From: JADLHS01 sp020848635
Lineage (GTDB): Bacteria > Verrucomicrobiota > Verrucomicrobiia > Limisphaerales > JADLHS01
NCBI GenBank assembly: GCA_037044975.1
Contig: JBAOIL010000015.1
Coordinates: forward strand, 62,001 to 126,000
Direction: 5' to 3'
Length of the DNA: 64,000 bases
In this document: in pieces, positions 16,171 to 25,836 of the stretch
Numbering within the stretch: position 1 is the stretch's first letter
Layout: every line of letters starts with the position of its first letter
Program-made: the position numbers and the translations under genes
Notes under the pieces: generated by a model
What the model was told of the DNA's origin: nothing
Database searches by the model: none
What the model saw: only the letters and a program-made list of their open reading frames with translations

Positions 16171-17970
16171 ATGAAACTTTCTCTCCTCGACCAGATCATT
16201 GTCGTGCTTTACCTCGCCGCCATCATGGGCATCGGCTTTGCCATGAAGCGGCGCGCGGCGGGTGGGATGGCGGCGTACTTCCTGGGCGGACGCCAGTTGC
16301 CGTGGTGGGCGCTGGCCATGAGCGGATCGTCGTCCTACTTCGACATCACCGGTACGATGTGGATTGTGTCGCTGTTCATTCTGCTGGGTCTGAAAGGCAT
16401 GTGGGTCCACTGGCTGTGGGGCTTCCCCATCACGGCGTTTTACCTTGCCTACATGGGCAAATGGATCCGCCGCAGCGGGGTGCTTACCGGCGCGGAGTGG
16501 ATGCACACGCGCTTTGGCCGCGGCCCGGATGGTGACCTGGCGCGGCTCGCCTACACGATCTTCGCCATCCTCACCATCACGGCGCTGCTCGGTTACGGCG
16601 CGATCGGCATGGGAAAATTCGGCGCGGTGTTTCTGCCGTTTGCGCCGTTCACCTGCTCCGTGATGATTCTCGGCGTCACGGGGCTGTACGTCATCGCGGG
16701 CGGCTTCCACGGCATCGTGCGGGTGGAAATTGTGCAAACCATCGTGCTCAGCGCCGGGGCCATTACTTTCGCCGTGATCGGTTGGCAGCATTTCGACGCC
16801 GCCACCTTCGCGGCGAAAGTGCCGGGCGGTTGGAATTCCATCGGGCCGGCAATGCGGCCGGAGGAATTGCAGGGCGTGGTTTCGGGGGGCACGGATTTCT
16901 CGCTCTTCGGCGCGCTGGTGGCCGTGTGGCTGGCGAAAGGGTTGTTGCTCTGTTTCAGCGGGCCGGAACAACTCTACGATTTCCAACGCTTCCTTGCCGC
17001 CCGCGATGCCCGCGATGCCGCGAAGCTGGGCGCGCTGTGGGGCGTGATTCACACCGTGCGCTGGCCCTTCGCCATGGCCATTGCGGTGATGGCGATCATG
17101 GGCATCGGGGATCCGGCGCTGGACGCGGCGCTAAAGAAAGATCCGGAGGCCGCGTTGCCGCTCATCATTGGTGCTCGATTGCCGCATGGGCTGGTGGGCT
17201 TCATGTTGGCGGCGCTGCTATCGGGTTTCCTCGCTACGTTCAGCTCCACGGTCAACGGCGGCGCGGCGTACCTCGTGAAGGACATCTACCAGCGTTACGT
17301 GAATCCACAAGCCGGTTCGCGGACGCTCATCCGGGCCAGCTACGTCGCGTCGGCGCTGCTGATTGTCGTGGGCCTGGTGATCGCGCGCCTCGGCACTTCG
17401 ATCAACACCGCGTTCATGTGGATTTTCGGAACGCTCGCGGCGGGGATTCTGCCGGCCAACGTGCTGCGCTGGTATTGGTGGCGGCTCAACGGCTGGGGCT
17501 ACGCCGCCGGCATCTTTGGCGGCATGCTGCTGTCGCTGGGGCAGGTCATCGGCGACACCTGCCTTTGGCGCCCGCCGCTGCCGCTTTACGTTGGGTTCCC
17601 CGTCATCGCGCTGGCCTCCACGGTCATCAGCATCGTCGTCGCGCTGCTGACGAAACCGACGGATGAATCCACCCTCGCCCGCTTTTTCGAAACCGTGCAG
17701 CCGGCCGGCGCGTGGGGTCGGGTGAAAGCCAGTGTGCTGGCGGCGAATCCGCAATTCCGTCGAGAAGCGCCGTTCGCACGCGACGCGCTAAACACCGTGT
17801 TCGCACTGGTGGCGATTTGCGCGCTCTACGTAGGCACGCTCTATTTAATCCTGCATCGCTACGGCATCGCGTTTACCTGTTTCGGCACGACCCTGGCAAT
17901 GAGCGCCGTGCTGTTCTTCACCTGGTATCGAAACCTGCCTGCGCCGGAACGAGCGGTGGCGGAGGAATGA
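16171..17970 (+). CDS. Sodium:solute symporter family protein (SSS)
   Basis: A 599-residue inner-membrane transporter with about 14 hydrophobic helices. It opens MKLSLLDQIIVVLYLAAIMGIG, then has GGRQLPWWALAMSGSSSYFDITGTMW, a typical SSS TM1 region, and HGLVGFMLAALLSGFLATFSSTVNGGAAYLVKDIYQRY, the conserved TM8/TM9 sodium-site region (A-x-x-S-T). SSS proteins take up sugars, amino acids or other solutes with sodium. The gene is divergent from the homocysteine methyltransferase, with no clear operon partner. The substrate cannot be inferred safely. Confidence 0.88.
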   Translation: MKLSLLDQIIVVLYLAAIMGIGFAMKRRAAGGMAAYFLGGRQLPWWALAMSGSSSYFDITGTMWIVSLFILLGLKGMWVHWLWGFPITAFYLAYMGKWIRRSGVLTGAEWMHTRFGRGPDGDLARLAYTIFAILTITALLGYGAIGMGKFGAVFLPFAPFTCSVMILGVTGLYVIAGGFHGIVRVEIVQTIVLSAGAITFAVIGWQHFDAATFAAKVPGGWNSIGPAMRPEELQGVVSGGTDFSLFGALVAVWLAKGLLLCFSGPEQLYDFQRFLAARDARDAAKLGALWGVIHTVRWPFAMAIAVMAIMGIGDPALDAALKKDPEAALPLIIGARLPHGLVGFMLAALLSGFLATFSSTVNGGAAYLVKDIYQRYVNPQAGSRTLIRASYVASALLIVVGLVIARLGTSINTAFMWIFGTLAAGILPANVLRWYWWRLNGWGYAAGIFGGMLLSLGQVIGDTCLWRPPLPLYVGFPVIALASTVISIVVALLTKPTDESTLARFFETVQPAGAWGRVKASVLAANPQFRREAPFARDALNTVFALVAICALYVGTLYLILHRYGIAFTCFGTTLAMSAVLFFTWYRNLPAPERAVAEE

Positions 17971-18042
17971 GGCAGCGCGCCACCGCATAGGTGAACATCC
18001 GGTTCGCTGGCGCATGGCACTGAACATTGCAACGATGTTGGC

Positions 18043-18058
18043 GGGCGCTGGAGCGCCC
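18043..18058. terminator. Hairpin between convergent genes, candidate terminator
   Basis: A GC-rich hairpin (GGGCGC, four-base loop, GCGCCC) lies between the end of the symporter gene and the end of the zinc-ribbon protein gene. No T run follows on either strand, so this is only a candidate, and it may be a copy of a dispersed palindrome. Confidence 0.3.
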
Positions 18059-18071
18059 TAATTGAACCTCA

Positions 18072-18392
18072 TCATCCGTGGTCTGGCTTTGGTTCGACAA
18101 ATCCTGAATCCCATAAAACATCACACCGCTCGCAGTAATACTCGATGCGTGCTCCCGGGGGCAATTCTGGATAAGGCAAACGTGCACCGCAATCTGGACA
18201 ATGATAGCGGCGAAACCGCAACTCCTGAAAAAGCAAACCGACGAGTGCAACGGTGCCGAATGCACCAGCAGCCGGCCAGAAGTAAGGAGTGCTCCAGGCA
18301 AGTGCAAAACATGCGAGCAGCGGCAACGCAAAAAGAGTCGTAATACCGAAATGACGCCGCCGAAGCCTCTTGTCCTGTTTGTGCGTTGCCAT
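18072..18392 (-). CDS. Small membrane protein with C-terminal zinc ribbon
   Basis: A 106-residue protein. A basic N terminus (KQDKRLRRRHFG) is followed by two hydrophobic segments (ITTLFALPLLACFALAW and FWPAAGAFGTVALVGLLF). A zinc-ribbon-like end follows, with Cys pairs in YHCPDCGARL and YYCERCDVLW. This suggests a small inner-membrane protein with a cytoplasmic metal-binding knuckle. I chose the ATG at 18392 because the sequence further upstream to 18497 lacks family-like features. Function unknown. Confidence 0.6.
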   Translation of the reverse strand: MATHKQDKRLRRRHFGITTLFALPLLACFALAWSTPYFWPAAGAFGTVALVGLLFQELRFRRYHCPDCGARLPYPELPPGARIEYYCERCDVLWDSGFVEPKPDHG

Positions 18393-18715
18393 CGCGTGCA
18401 GTATAAGGTCTAACTGTACCGGCAGTAGGAACATTTCCCCTGATATTGGGTAATGGACAGGTAACAAGGAACTCGGTTTCCCGAATTCATAGGGCAAGCC
18501 TATGGCTGATAAAGATACGGGTCAAGGCCCGGCCAGTTGAGGGTTGAAACCCGTTTCGGGTGAGAATCGGTCACTGCCAAAGGACACGCGGCAGACTGGC
18601 CCTCCCAGGTTTGGCACGGCGCGTTGCCGCGCCACCAGTTCAACCGACCGGGCAAATGGATGCCGGGGCAAATAGGTTGCACTTGGCTCAGGACTCATTA
18701 GACAATCGCTTCGCT
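18393..18715. other. Gene-free stretch upstream of the GH38-type gene
   Basis: These 323 bases separate two diverging genes and should hold both promoters. A GGGTTGAAACCC-type palindrome occurs near 18541 and GGTGAGAATCGG near 18568, but no complete riboswitch or clear sigma-70 boxes could be made out. Confidence 0.4.
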
Positions 18716-21700
18716 ATGGCTATCTGGGATAAGTTCTTTCGGGCGGGCCGGTTTCCAACCCCTTGGGTCGGCCCCCGCACATGCAACCTCGCCTTGCTTT
18801 CCGTCAGCTTGAGCCTGCTGGGGCTCGTGGCGGGCCCAGCGGCGGATTCCGCGGTCCTCTGGGAGATCGGCAAGCCGGATGGCGACAACCGCGAGTTTGC
18901 GCTCGCGCCCGCAGGCTTTACGCAATTCCGGGAGGACGCCGCTTTCTTTGTCGGCGAATCCGACACCGCGCGCGACTGGCCCTACGCGCAACCAGGCCCG
19001 GTGGACACATGGGCCGGGGGCCGCCCTCACACTTTTCTCGTCGTCTTCGGCTTGCAGGCCGCCCCGCCCGCCGGTGAAACGCGGCTCAAGGTGAAGGTGC
19101 TCGACACGCATTCCGGCGCGCCACCGCAGCTCGAATTCCGGCTCAACGACGCGGTGGTTTCCCGCCACCTCGCCGCCGGAGCCGGGGACGAGAGCATCCA
19201 CGGCCAGCCCGCGCAAGGCAAACCGCGCGCGTTCGAAATTGTGTTTCCCGCCGGCGCCTTGAAGCCGGGCGAGAATCAACTCGCCATCACAACGACGGCG
19301 GGCAGTTGGCTGCTCTACGATTGGCTGGCACTCGAAACCCCGGCGGGCGGGGCGCTTGCACCGGTTTCCAATCGGACCCTCGTCACGGGCATTACCGGAG
19401 TGCGGGCGCTGAAAGAAGTTCAAGGAAAACTCTTTCATCCCGTCGCGGTCGCCATCCGGCAGGTGGGGGAGCCGGGTGAGGTCACGTTAAGGGTCGCGGG
19501 CGTGGCGCCGCTCAATGCCCCCCTGGCCCAGGGGACAAACAGCGTCGAACTCCTCGTGCCCCAGGTGAAAACCAACACCACCATAACGATCACGGTCGAA
19601 GCCCGGGGGAAGGTGCTCGCGCAGCGGGAGGTTGAACTCAAACCGGTGCGGCCGCTGACGGTTTACATCCTGCCCCATTCGCACACCGACATTGGCTACA
19701 CGGAAATCCAAACCGCCATCGAGGCCAAGCAGGTGCAAAACCTGGTGGAGGGCATCGCCGCGGCGAAGCGCACGGCGGACTATCCCCCGGGCGCGCGGTT
19801 CATCTGGAACGTCGAGGTGCTCTGGGCGGCCGACCTGTACCAGCGGCGGCTCAATGAAACCCAGCGGGCGGAGTTTCTGGACGCGGTAAAGTGCGGCCAG
19901 ATTGCGCTCTGCGGAATGTATTTGAACGAGTTGACCGGACTGTGCCGGCCGGAAGAACTGGTCCGCCTGTTCCGCTACGGCACCGCAGCTCGCCGAGCAA
20001 ACCGGGCGGCCGATTGATTCGGTGATGATCAGCGACGTGCCGGGCTACACCTGGGGCACGGTGACGGCCATGGCGCACGCCGGGATTCGCTATTTCAATA
20101 CCGCGCCGAATTACTTCGATCGCATCGGCACGATCCTGCGCGAGTGGGAGAACAAGCCGTTTTGGTGGGTCGGACCGGACGGCCAGTCCAAGGTGCTGGT
20201 TTGGATTCCGTTCTGGGGCTACGCGCATGTCGCACGTTTATCACGACCTATCGCCCCGGCTGGTGAGCGAGTTTTACGACGGCCTGGAGAAACGCGGTTA
20301 TCCCTACGACATCGCGCACGTCCGCTGGAGCGGTCACGGCGACAACGCCATCCCCGACCCGGCGATCTGCGACTTCGTGAAGGACTGGAACGCGAAATAT
20401 GCGTGGCCCACGGTTCGTCATCTCCGGCGTGAGCGAGGCGTTTCGGGCGTTCGAGCAGAAGCACGGCGACCAGTTGCCTGTCGTGCGCGGCGATTGGACG
20501 CCGTACTGGGAGGATGGCGCGGGATCGTCAGCGCTGGAAACCGCGATGAACCGCGAGAGTTCGGATCGGCTGACCCAAGCGGAGGCGCTCTGGGCCCTGC
20601 GCGAGCCGCGGAGTTATCCGGCGGCGGCGTTTGCGGACGCGTGGAACAGCGTGCTGCTCTACTCGGAACACACGTGGGGGGCGCATTGCAGCGTGTGGGG
20701 ACCGGAACGGCAGGAAACCCGGGAACAATGGGAAATCAAACGCGGCTACGCGTTGGCAGCGGATCGGCAGTCGCGGGAACTCCTGGGCCGCGCGGCGCAG
20801 CAAGGTGCATCTGCGGGCAGCACTGCGGCGACGGGGGTGGACGTCTTCAACACCGCTTCATGGCCGCGCACGGAACTGGTTACCCTCTCCCCGCAACTTT
20901 CCACCGCCGGCGATCGTGTGCTCGATGACCGCGGCAAGCCCGTGCCTTCACAGCGTTTGCTTTCGGGTGAGTTGGTGTTGCTCGCAATGGATGTCCCCGC
21001 CCTCGGCGCCAAACGCTTCTCCGTGATCGCCGGCCCGGCGCACGTCGCCGCACGCGCCCAGGCGATCGGGGCGACGCTGGACAGCGGCCGCGTTTGCGCC
21101 CGACTCGACGAAAGAACCGGCGCGGTAATCGAACTCAAAGCGAAGGGCATGGCAGGAAATTTTGCCAACACGAGTTCCGGCCGCGGGCTGAACGATTACC
21201 TCTACCTGATCGCCGACGATTTAAAGGACCTGCAGCGCAATGGGCCCGTGACGATCCGCGTTGGCGAACCGGGACCGCTGGTGGCGTCGCTCATCGTCGA
21301 GTCCGCCGCGCCCGGTTGCCGCAAGCTCACGCGCGAAGTGCGGGTGGTGGCGGATGGAGATTACGTCGAACTGATCAACGACGTGGACAAGGAACGCGCG
21401 CCCCGGCCGGCCAAGGCGGAACATCCGGAAGGCGATTACCGCAATCGTGCCGCCAAGGAGAGCGTGAACTTCGCGTTCGAGTTCAATGTGCCGGACGGTG
21501 ACGTGCGGCTCGATTTGCCGCTCGGCGTGATGCGGCCCGAGGCCGACCAGATGCCAAGCGCGTGCAAGAACTGGTTCACCGTGGGCCGCTGGGCGGACGT
21601 GGCAAACCACGACCGCGGCATCCAGTGGGTCACGCTCGATGCGCCGCTGGTGCAGGTGGGCGGCATCACGGCCACGCTGCTCAATTCGCAAACCAACCCC

Positions 21701-22174
21701 GACGTTTGGCGCAAGACCGTCGAGCCGACGCAAAAGCTTTACTCGTGGGCGATGAACAACCACTGGGGCACGAACTACCGCGCCTACCAGGAAGGATTGA
21801 CCCGCTTCCGATTTGTGCTGCGGCCGTATCGCAAATCGGATTCGGCGGAGAATTCCCGCTTCGCCACCCGCTTCAGCCAACCGCTCCTCCCGCTGCCGGC
21901 GCGCGGTTCGAAGCCGCCCACGGCGCCGCTCCTCCGGCTCCGAGCGGAAGGCGTGCTCGTGACGGGACTGAAGCCCAGTGACGACGGGCGGGCGGTCATC
22001 TTGCGGCTGTTTGGCGCCTCCGGCAAAACCGAGACGGTGAAATTGAACTGGGGTTCGTGGAAACCGAAAGCGGTTTTCGCCACCGACACGAGCGAGAAAC
22101 CCGGCGCGAAGCTCGACGGGCGCGTCGCCGTTCCGGGCTACGGCCTCGTGAGCCTGCGCGCCGAGGTCGAATAG
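18716..22174 (+). pseudogene. GH38-type alpha-mannosidase-like glycosidase, broken by three frameshifts
   Basis: A secreted glycoside hydrolase family 38-like protein of about 1150 residues. It has a signal peptide near residues 24-48, the metal site H-x-D in LPHSHTDIGYTE, and the nucleophile Asp in MISDVPGYTWG. C-terminal beta-sandwich domains follow (PGCRKLTREVRVVADGDY, TVGRWADVANHDRGIQW). The frame changes three times, each by +1: near 19980 (after FRYG), near 20225 (WGYA to MSHVYHD) and near 20413 (KYAWP to RFVISGVSEAF). Together they restore the original frame, and homology runs straight across each joint. Either the gene has decayed in one 430-base stretch or three single bases were inserted by sequencing. 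The catalytic residues are otherwise intact. Confidence 0.75.
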
Positions 22175-22229
22175 AGTTTTGACGCAGAACTGATCGTTCC
22201 GTCGCGCGGCACAAGGTTGGAATGGGTTT

Positions 22230-24758
22230 TCAAACTCCAGCCGCCGGGCGCGCGAGCAATCGCCGCCAAACATTCACGCCCGTCCCAACCAGCAGGATGA
22301 CCGCCGCGACCGCCGCCAGCCGCAGCCCCCAGGCGAGGCTTTGCGGTTCGTAACGGAATTCCAACGTCGCATCGCCAGCGGGCACCACCACGCCACGGAG
22401 GGCGTGGTTGGCGCGCAGAATCGGGACCGGCTGGCCGCCGAGATAGGCCCGCCACCCCTGGTCCCAAAGATCAGCCAGCACCACCAGGCCGGGCGTTTCC
22501 ATTTTGACGGAGACGGTGACGCGGGTGGGAATGTCAGCGACAATCGCCACGGCGCCGCGACACACGGGAGGCAGGCTGACCGGCGTTTCGACGTAGGCCA
22601 CGGTGCGCGGGTTAAAATGCGGGGCGGCCAATTTTCGCAACCGCTCGCGAGCGTCCCCCACGGTTTCGACCCGTTGCGGGACGAAAGCGCGGGCGAGCGC
22701 GGCGGGGTTCACGAGCGCCCAGTAGTCGGGGCTTTGAAATTGCGGATGCATTTCCGGCGGTGGCGTTCCCCGGAAAATGACGTAGCGGACGCCCAGCAGA
22801 TCCAGAATGGGCGGGAGCCGCACGCCGTCCGGCGGCGTGAGTTGCGCGCGGGGAATCAACCACTGCGTTTGCGCATAGGTCAAATAGTTCGGGGAATTGG
22901 TTTCCGCCACCATCGCCATGAGCGGCATCAGACGCGCGGGGTCCACCGCATCGTAGCCGCGCACCTCGGGCAGCCCGTGGGTTTGCGCGAGCGTCGCCGG
23001 CAGACAATTATAACCGATGATCCGGCCCGGCGCGGCGTGCGCGATTTCCGCCAGGACCGGGAGGCGCGGATAATAAAGCGCCGGGTCGCATTGCGCGCTG
23101 CGATCGTGCGCGAACCAGAGCAAATCGCCGACGAGGAGGATGCCCAATGCCGGCACCGCCCACGGTCGCCACGGTTTCCCGGACCAGACGATCAGCCAGC
23201 CGACGCCGCCCAGGCCGCATAACATCGCCGCCACCATGTGGGACTGGACAAACCATGCCTCGACTTGCTCCACGCCCGGGAGGTCGCGAATCCCCCCGAT
23301 CGGGTTTCCCTGCTGGATGGCCGCCCACAGGCCCGTCGCGATCGGCTCCGGGGGAAACACCACGCGATAAAAACACCAGGCACTGAGGCCCACCAGCAGC
23401 GCACCGGGCAACCAGAACCACCGGCGCCATTGCAGGCCACCCTGCCCCAGCACTTCCAGTCCCACCGCGGCCATCGCGAGGATGGCGAACGATGCCGCAA
23501 ACACAAAACGGTCGTGCGACATCATATTCAGGCCGGGCAGCCGGAGCAGGGCCACCAATCCAGGCACGTTGAGGCACCAGCTCAGCGCAAAAACACCGAG
23601 GCCCGACCAGAACAGATTGATCGAACGATGCCGCCGGCTGCACCACGCCAGCGGCGCGACGAACAGCGTGGCGATGACGCCGGCGTAAGTGGCCGCCGAA
23701 CTTTCGAGCAGGCTGCCCTGCCCTTTGGGAAAAATGGGCAGGCTGCCATGCTGCGTCGAGCCGTACAGGTTTGGGAGCACGGTTTGCGGCAGAGCGCTCA
23801 GCCCCACCGGGGGGCGATCCTCCTGACCGGCGCTCCGGCGCAAGGTGCGGGCGCCGGTCTGGGCGTACTCCAACAGCGGGAATACATGCGGAGCGGCCAG
23901 CATGAATCCGAGCGTCCAGCCGAGCAGCAGCAACCCCAGCGCCCGGCGCGCTGGCCGTTCGAACCATCTCCGCCGATGCGCGTCGAGCAAACTCCATCCG
24001 GCAAAAAGCCCCGACGCCAGCAGCACTTGCCCCGCGACGTCCAGCGCGCCGCTCGTCAAGACCAGGCCGGTTACCACGCCCAGCCCGGCGGCGACCGGGA
24101 GGCGGGCGTCCCGCACCGTCCGGTCCACCGCCAGCAAAAGCCAGGGCAACCACAGAACCGGAGCGGACATGGTAAAGCCCTGCCAGAACACAAAGAATCC
24201 GGTTAACGGGTAACACCAGGCCACCACCGCCGCCGGCCACCGGCCAACCTTGAGCACGCGGCGGGAAAACACGTAGGCCCCCAAACCCGCCACCACCGCC
24301 CCGAGCAATTGCGACCAGGCCAGAATCACGGGTGACGGTGTGCAAAACTTTAACAACTGCAGCGGCGAATATTTCGGCCAGACGAAGGGCACCCCGGCAA
24401 ATTGGTACGGCGCCCACAGCGGCCAGCGGCCCGCGTACAGTTCGGAAACCGCGAAGCGCCGGGATATTTCGTCCACATCAATCAAGTCCGCCAGCACCCG
24501 GTCATGCGGCAATATCTGGGCAATCTCGGACGACTGCGGCAGGTACATGCCAGGCAGGGCCAGAAGGTCGAGAGGCAGCAGGATTTTCCGGCCCACCAAA
24601 CACGGCCCATACAGGATGGCCTGCCCAACGAGGATCCCGGCCAGCACGAGCAACAGTTGCTTCAGGCGCGGACGGACGCTCCCGTTCGACCTTTGGCCGG
24701 CCGCGCGGCTCGTGGTGAGGCCCGCGACCAAACGCAACCATTGACGTTCCATGGCCAA
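22230..24758 (-). CDS. YfhO-like polytopic membrane protein
   Basis: An 842-residue inner-membrane protein with about 12 hydrophobic helices and a soluble beta-rich end. The pattern matches the YfhO family (GT-C-fold glycosyltransferase relatives). A first helix leads to a long periplasmic loop (LDLLALPGMYLPQSSEIAQ, SRRFAVSELYAGRWPLW), many helices follow, and the C-terminal domain has GLVVLADLWDQGWRAYLGG and RANHALRGVVVPAGDATLEF, a well-known YfhO end. YfhO modifies lipoteichoic acid in Bacillus; in diderms the acceptor is not known. The gene converges with the GH38-type gene. Confidence 0.75.
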   Translation of the reverse strand: MAMERQWLRLVAGLTTSRAAGQRSNGSVRPRLKQLLLVLAGILVGQAILYGPCLVGRKILLPLDLLALPGMYLPQSSEIAQILPHDRVLADLIDVDEISRRFAVSELYAGRWPLWAPYQFAGVPFVWPKYSPLQLLKFCTPSPVILAWSQLLGAVVAGLGAYVFSRRVLKVGRWPAAVVAWCYPLTGFFVFWQGFTMSAPVLWLPWLLLAVDRTVRDARLPVAAGLGVVTGLVLTSGALDVAGQVLLASGLFAGWSLLDAHRRRWFERPARRALGLLLLGWTLGFMLAAPHVFPLLEYAQTGARTLRRSAGQEDRPPVGLSALPQTVLPNLYGSTQHGSLPIFPKGQGSLLESSAATYAGVIATLFVAPLAWCSRRHRSINLFWSGLGVFALSWCLNVPGLVALLRLPGLNMMSHDRFVFAASFAILAMAAVGLEVLGQGGLQWRRWFWLPGALLVGLSAWCFYRVVFPPEPIATGLWAAIQQGNPIGGIRDLPGVEQVEAWFVQSHMVAAMLCGLGGVGWLIVWSGKPWRPWAVPALGILLVGDLLWFAHDRSAQCDPALYYPRLPVLAEIAHAAPGRIIGYNCLPATLAQTHGLPEVRGYDAVDPARLMPLMAMVAETNSPNYLTYAQTQWLIPRAQLTPPDGVRLPPILDLLGVRYVIFRGTPPPEMHPQFQSPDYWALVNPAALARAFVPQRVETVGDARERLRKLAAPHFNPRTVAYVETPVSLPPVCRGAVAIVADIPTRVTVSVKMETPGLVVLADLWDQGWRAYLGGQPVPILRANHALRGVVVPAGDATLEFRYEPQSLAWGLRLAAVAAVILLVGTGVNVWRRLLARPAAGV

Positions 24759-24800
24759 AGTCTAGTGATGCCGCAGGCCGGGACAAGCGGTGGTTATTGC

Positions 24801-24830
24801 CGACCCGCCGAAATTGGATGAAGGCGGAAG
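24801..24830 (+). repeat. Dispersed motif, copy A
   Basis: First of three related segments ending in GCCGAAAT-x-GGATGAAGGCGGAAG. Copies B (25058-25100) and C (25689-25731) share a longer 43-base frame beginning GGTCGCGCCGACTTG. Copy A matches only the second half. Confidence 0.6.
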
Positions 24831-25057
24831 GCCAGGTGCTTCGCGAGGTTTGGGGACGCTGGGCAAACGCGATCGCGTCTTGGACTTCGGGGGCAAGCAA
24901 AGCGCGACGCCGCTTTTCGGGCGGGCAACATCTTTGTCATTCCGTTTGGCTTTCCGGCGTACCAAAGCGCCGTCGCTGCTGCGCTCTGCCGGCGCAGTCC
25001 AAAACCTGATGGGTAGCGCGAACCGTCTGGAGTGCGCGTGGCTTGAGCACCGCTTTC

Positions 25058-25100
25058 GGTCGCGCCGACTTGTCCTGCCGAAATCTGGTGGAGGTGGAAG
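25058..25100 (+). repeat. Dispersed motif, copy B
   Basis: A 43-base segment starting GGTCGCGCCGACTTG and containing GCCGAAATC; about four fifths identical to copy C at 25689-25731 in the same orientation. Confidence 0.65.
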
Positions 25101-25158
25101 GGACGTTGGAATCAAAACCAGATTCGATCCAACGCTCGCCCTCCCCATGAACCTCCTG

Positions 25159-25232
25159 CGGAACGCCGCTTTGAGGCGGCAGGGCGCGTCATTCCTCAAG
25201 GCCACTTGCTGCCGCCTGAAGGCGGCGTTCCG
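25159..25232. repeat. Long inverted repeat (24-base arms)
   Basis: Arms 25159-25182 and 25209-25232 (GGAACGCCGC...GGCGGCAG and its complement) pair over 24 bases with one mismatch around a 26-base loop. It could fold as a strong hairpin in DNA or RNA and resembles REP-type dispersed palindromes. Confidence 0.75.
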
Positions 25233-25272
25233 GTTCAGGGGCGCAATGTGCGAAATTTTCTTTCGGCACATT

Positions 25273-25418
25273 CTCACCCCGGCCCTCGCCCCGTGGAGAG
25301 GGTGAATCGGGCGCCGGTTTCTTGGAAGGTCGGGCGCAGGAGTTGGCAGGAGAGTTACCGGGCAACCGAGGGACGTCCGCTGGCGACTCCCTCTCCGTGG
25401 GGAGAGGGCCGGGGTGAG
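25273..25418. repeat. Inverted repeat (30-base arms) of the CTCACCCCGGCCCTC type
   Basis: Left arm 25273-25302 and right arm 25389-25418 are complementary over 30 bases with three mismatches and enclose 86 bases. The arm motif, a purine-rich GGGGAGAGGG with GGCCGGGGTGAG, is of the kind that recurs between genes in many Gram-negative and metagenomic genomes. The enclosed DNA has no open frame of interest. It could be a miniature mobile or REP-like element. Confidence 0.7.
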
Positions 25419-25688
25419 GGAGGTCGTAAACCATTCTTGAACACGAGGGAAAAGCGGCGGTGAACACGCACGCAGTCCAGACGCTCCGCGAGGTTCGGGG
25501 ACGCAACTGGAGCGCGGGCGGTCCCGCGCCCGCAGCACTGCGCCACACCAGAAGGCGTTGAATGATCCGCAAGCCGCACTGCTTGTTCACGCGCTGCGGA
25601 CGGGGACCGTCCGCGCTCCGGGAACACCTCGGACTTGATTCCGCTGCCAATGATTCCCCTGACCGAGCCGGCGGATGGCAACGCCACC

Positions 25689-25731
25689 GGTCGCGCCGAC
25701 TTGGCTCGCCGAAATCAGATGAAGGCAGAAG
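25689..25731 (+). repeat. Dispersed motif, copy C
   Basis: Third copy of the 43-base motif (see 25058-25100), beginning GGTCGCGCCGACTTG, about 106 bases upstream of the Mrr-type gene. Confidence 0.65.
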
Positions 25732-25836
25732 ACGCAGAGAAAACTGGAGAGCTTCTTTGCCTTGGCGATTTGGCGCTAAAGTCTTGTCGCGAACCCAAAT
25801 CAGGAATTCATTGTCAAAAAAGATTGCTCTGGTTAA

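Larger units (their letters stand above)
24759..25836. other. Repeat-rich gene-free island
   Basis: About 1.08 kb without a credible gene. Open frames exist on both strands, but their translations are the products of palindromic DNA repeats. The stretch holds two long inverted repeats (25159-25232 and 25273-25418), smaller hairpins near 25511-25535 and 25595-25613, three related copies of a 30-43-base motif, and an 18-base direct repeat at 24842-24859 and 25487-25504. It separates the YfhO-like gene from the Mrr-type gene and looks like an accumulation of dispersed intergenic elements. Confidence 0.7.

Noticed and set aside
18530..18640. Possible cobalamin-type riboswitch (GGTGAGAATC) upstream of the GH38-type gene
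   Set aside because: Only one short element matches; the other conserved boxes, including the GCCACTG-like region, are not present, and the downstream gene is unrelated to cobalamin.
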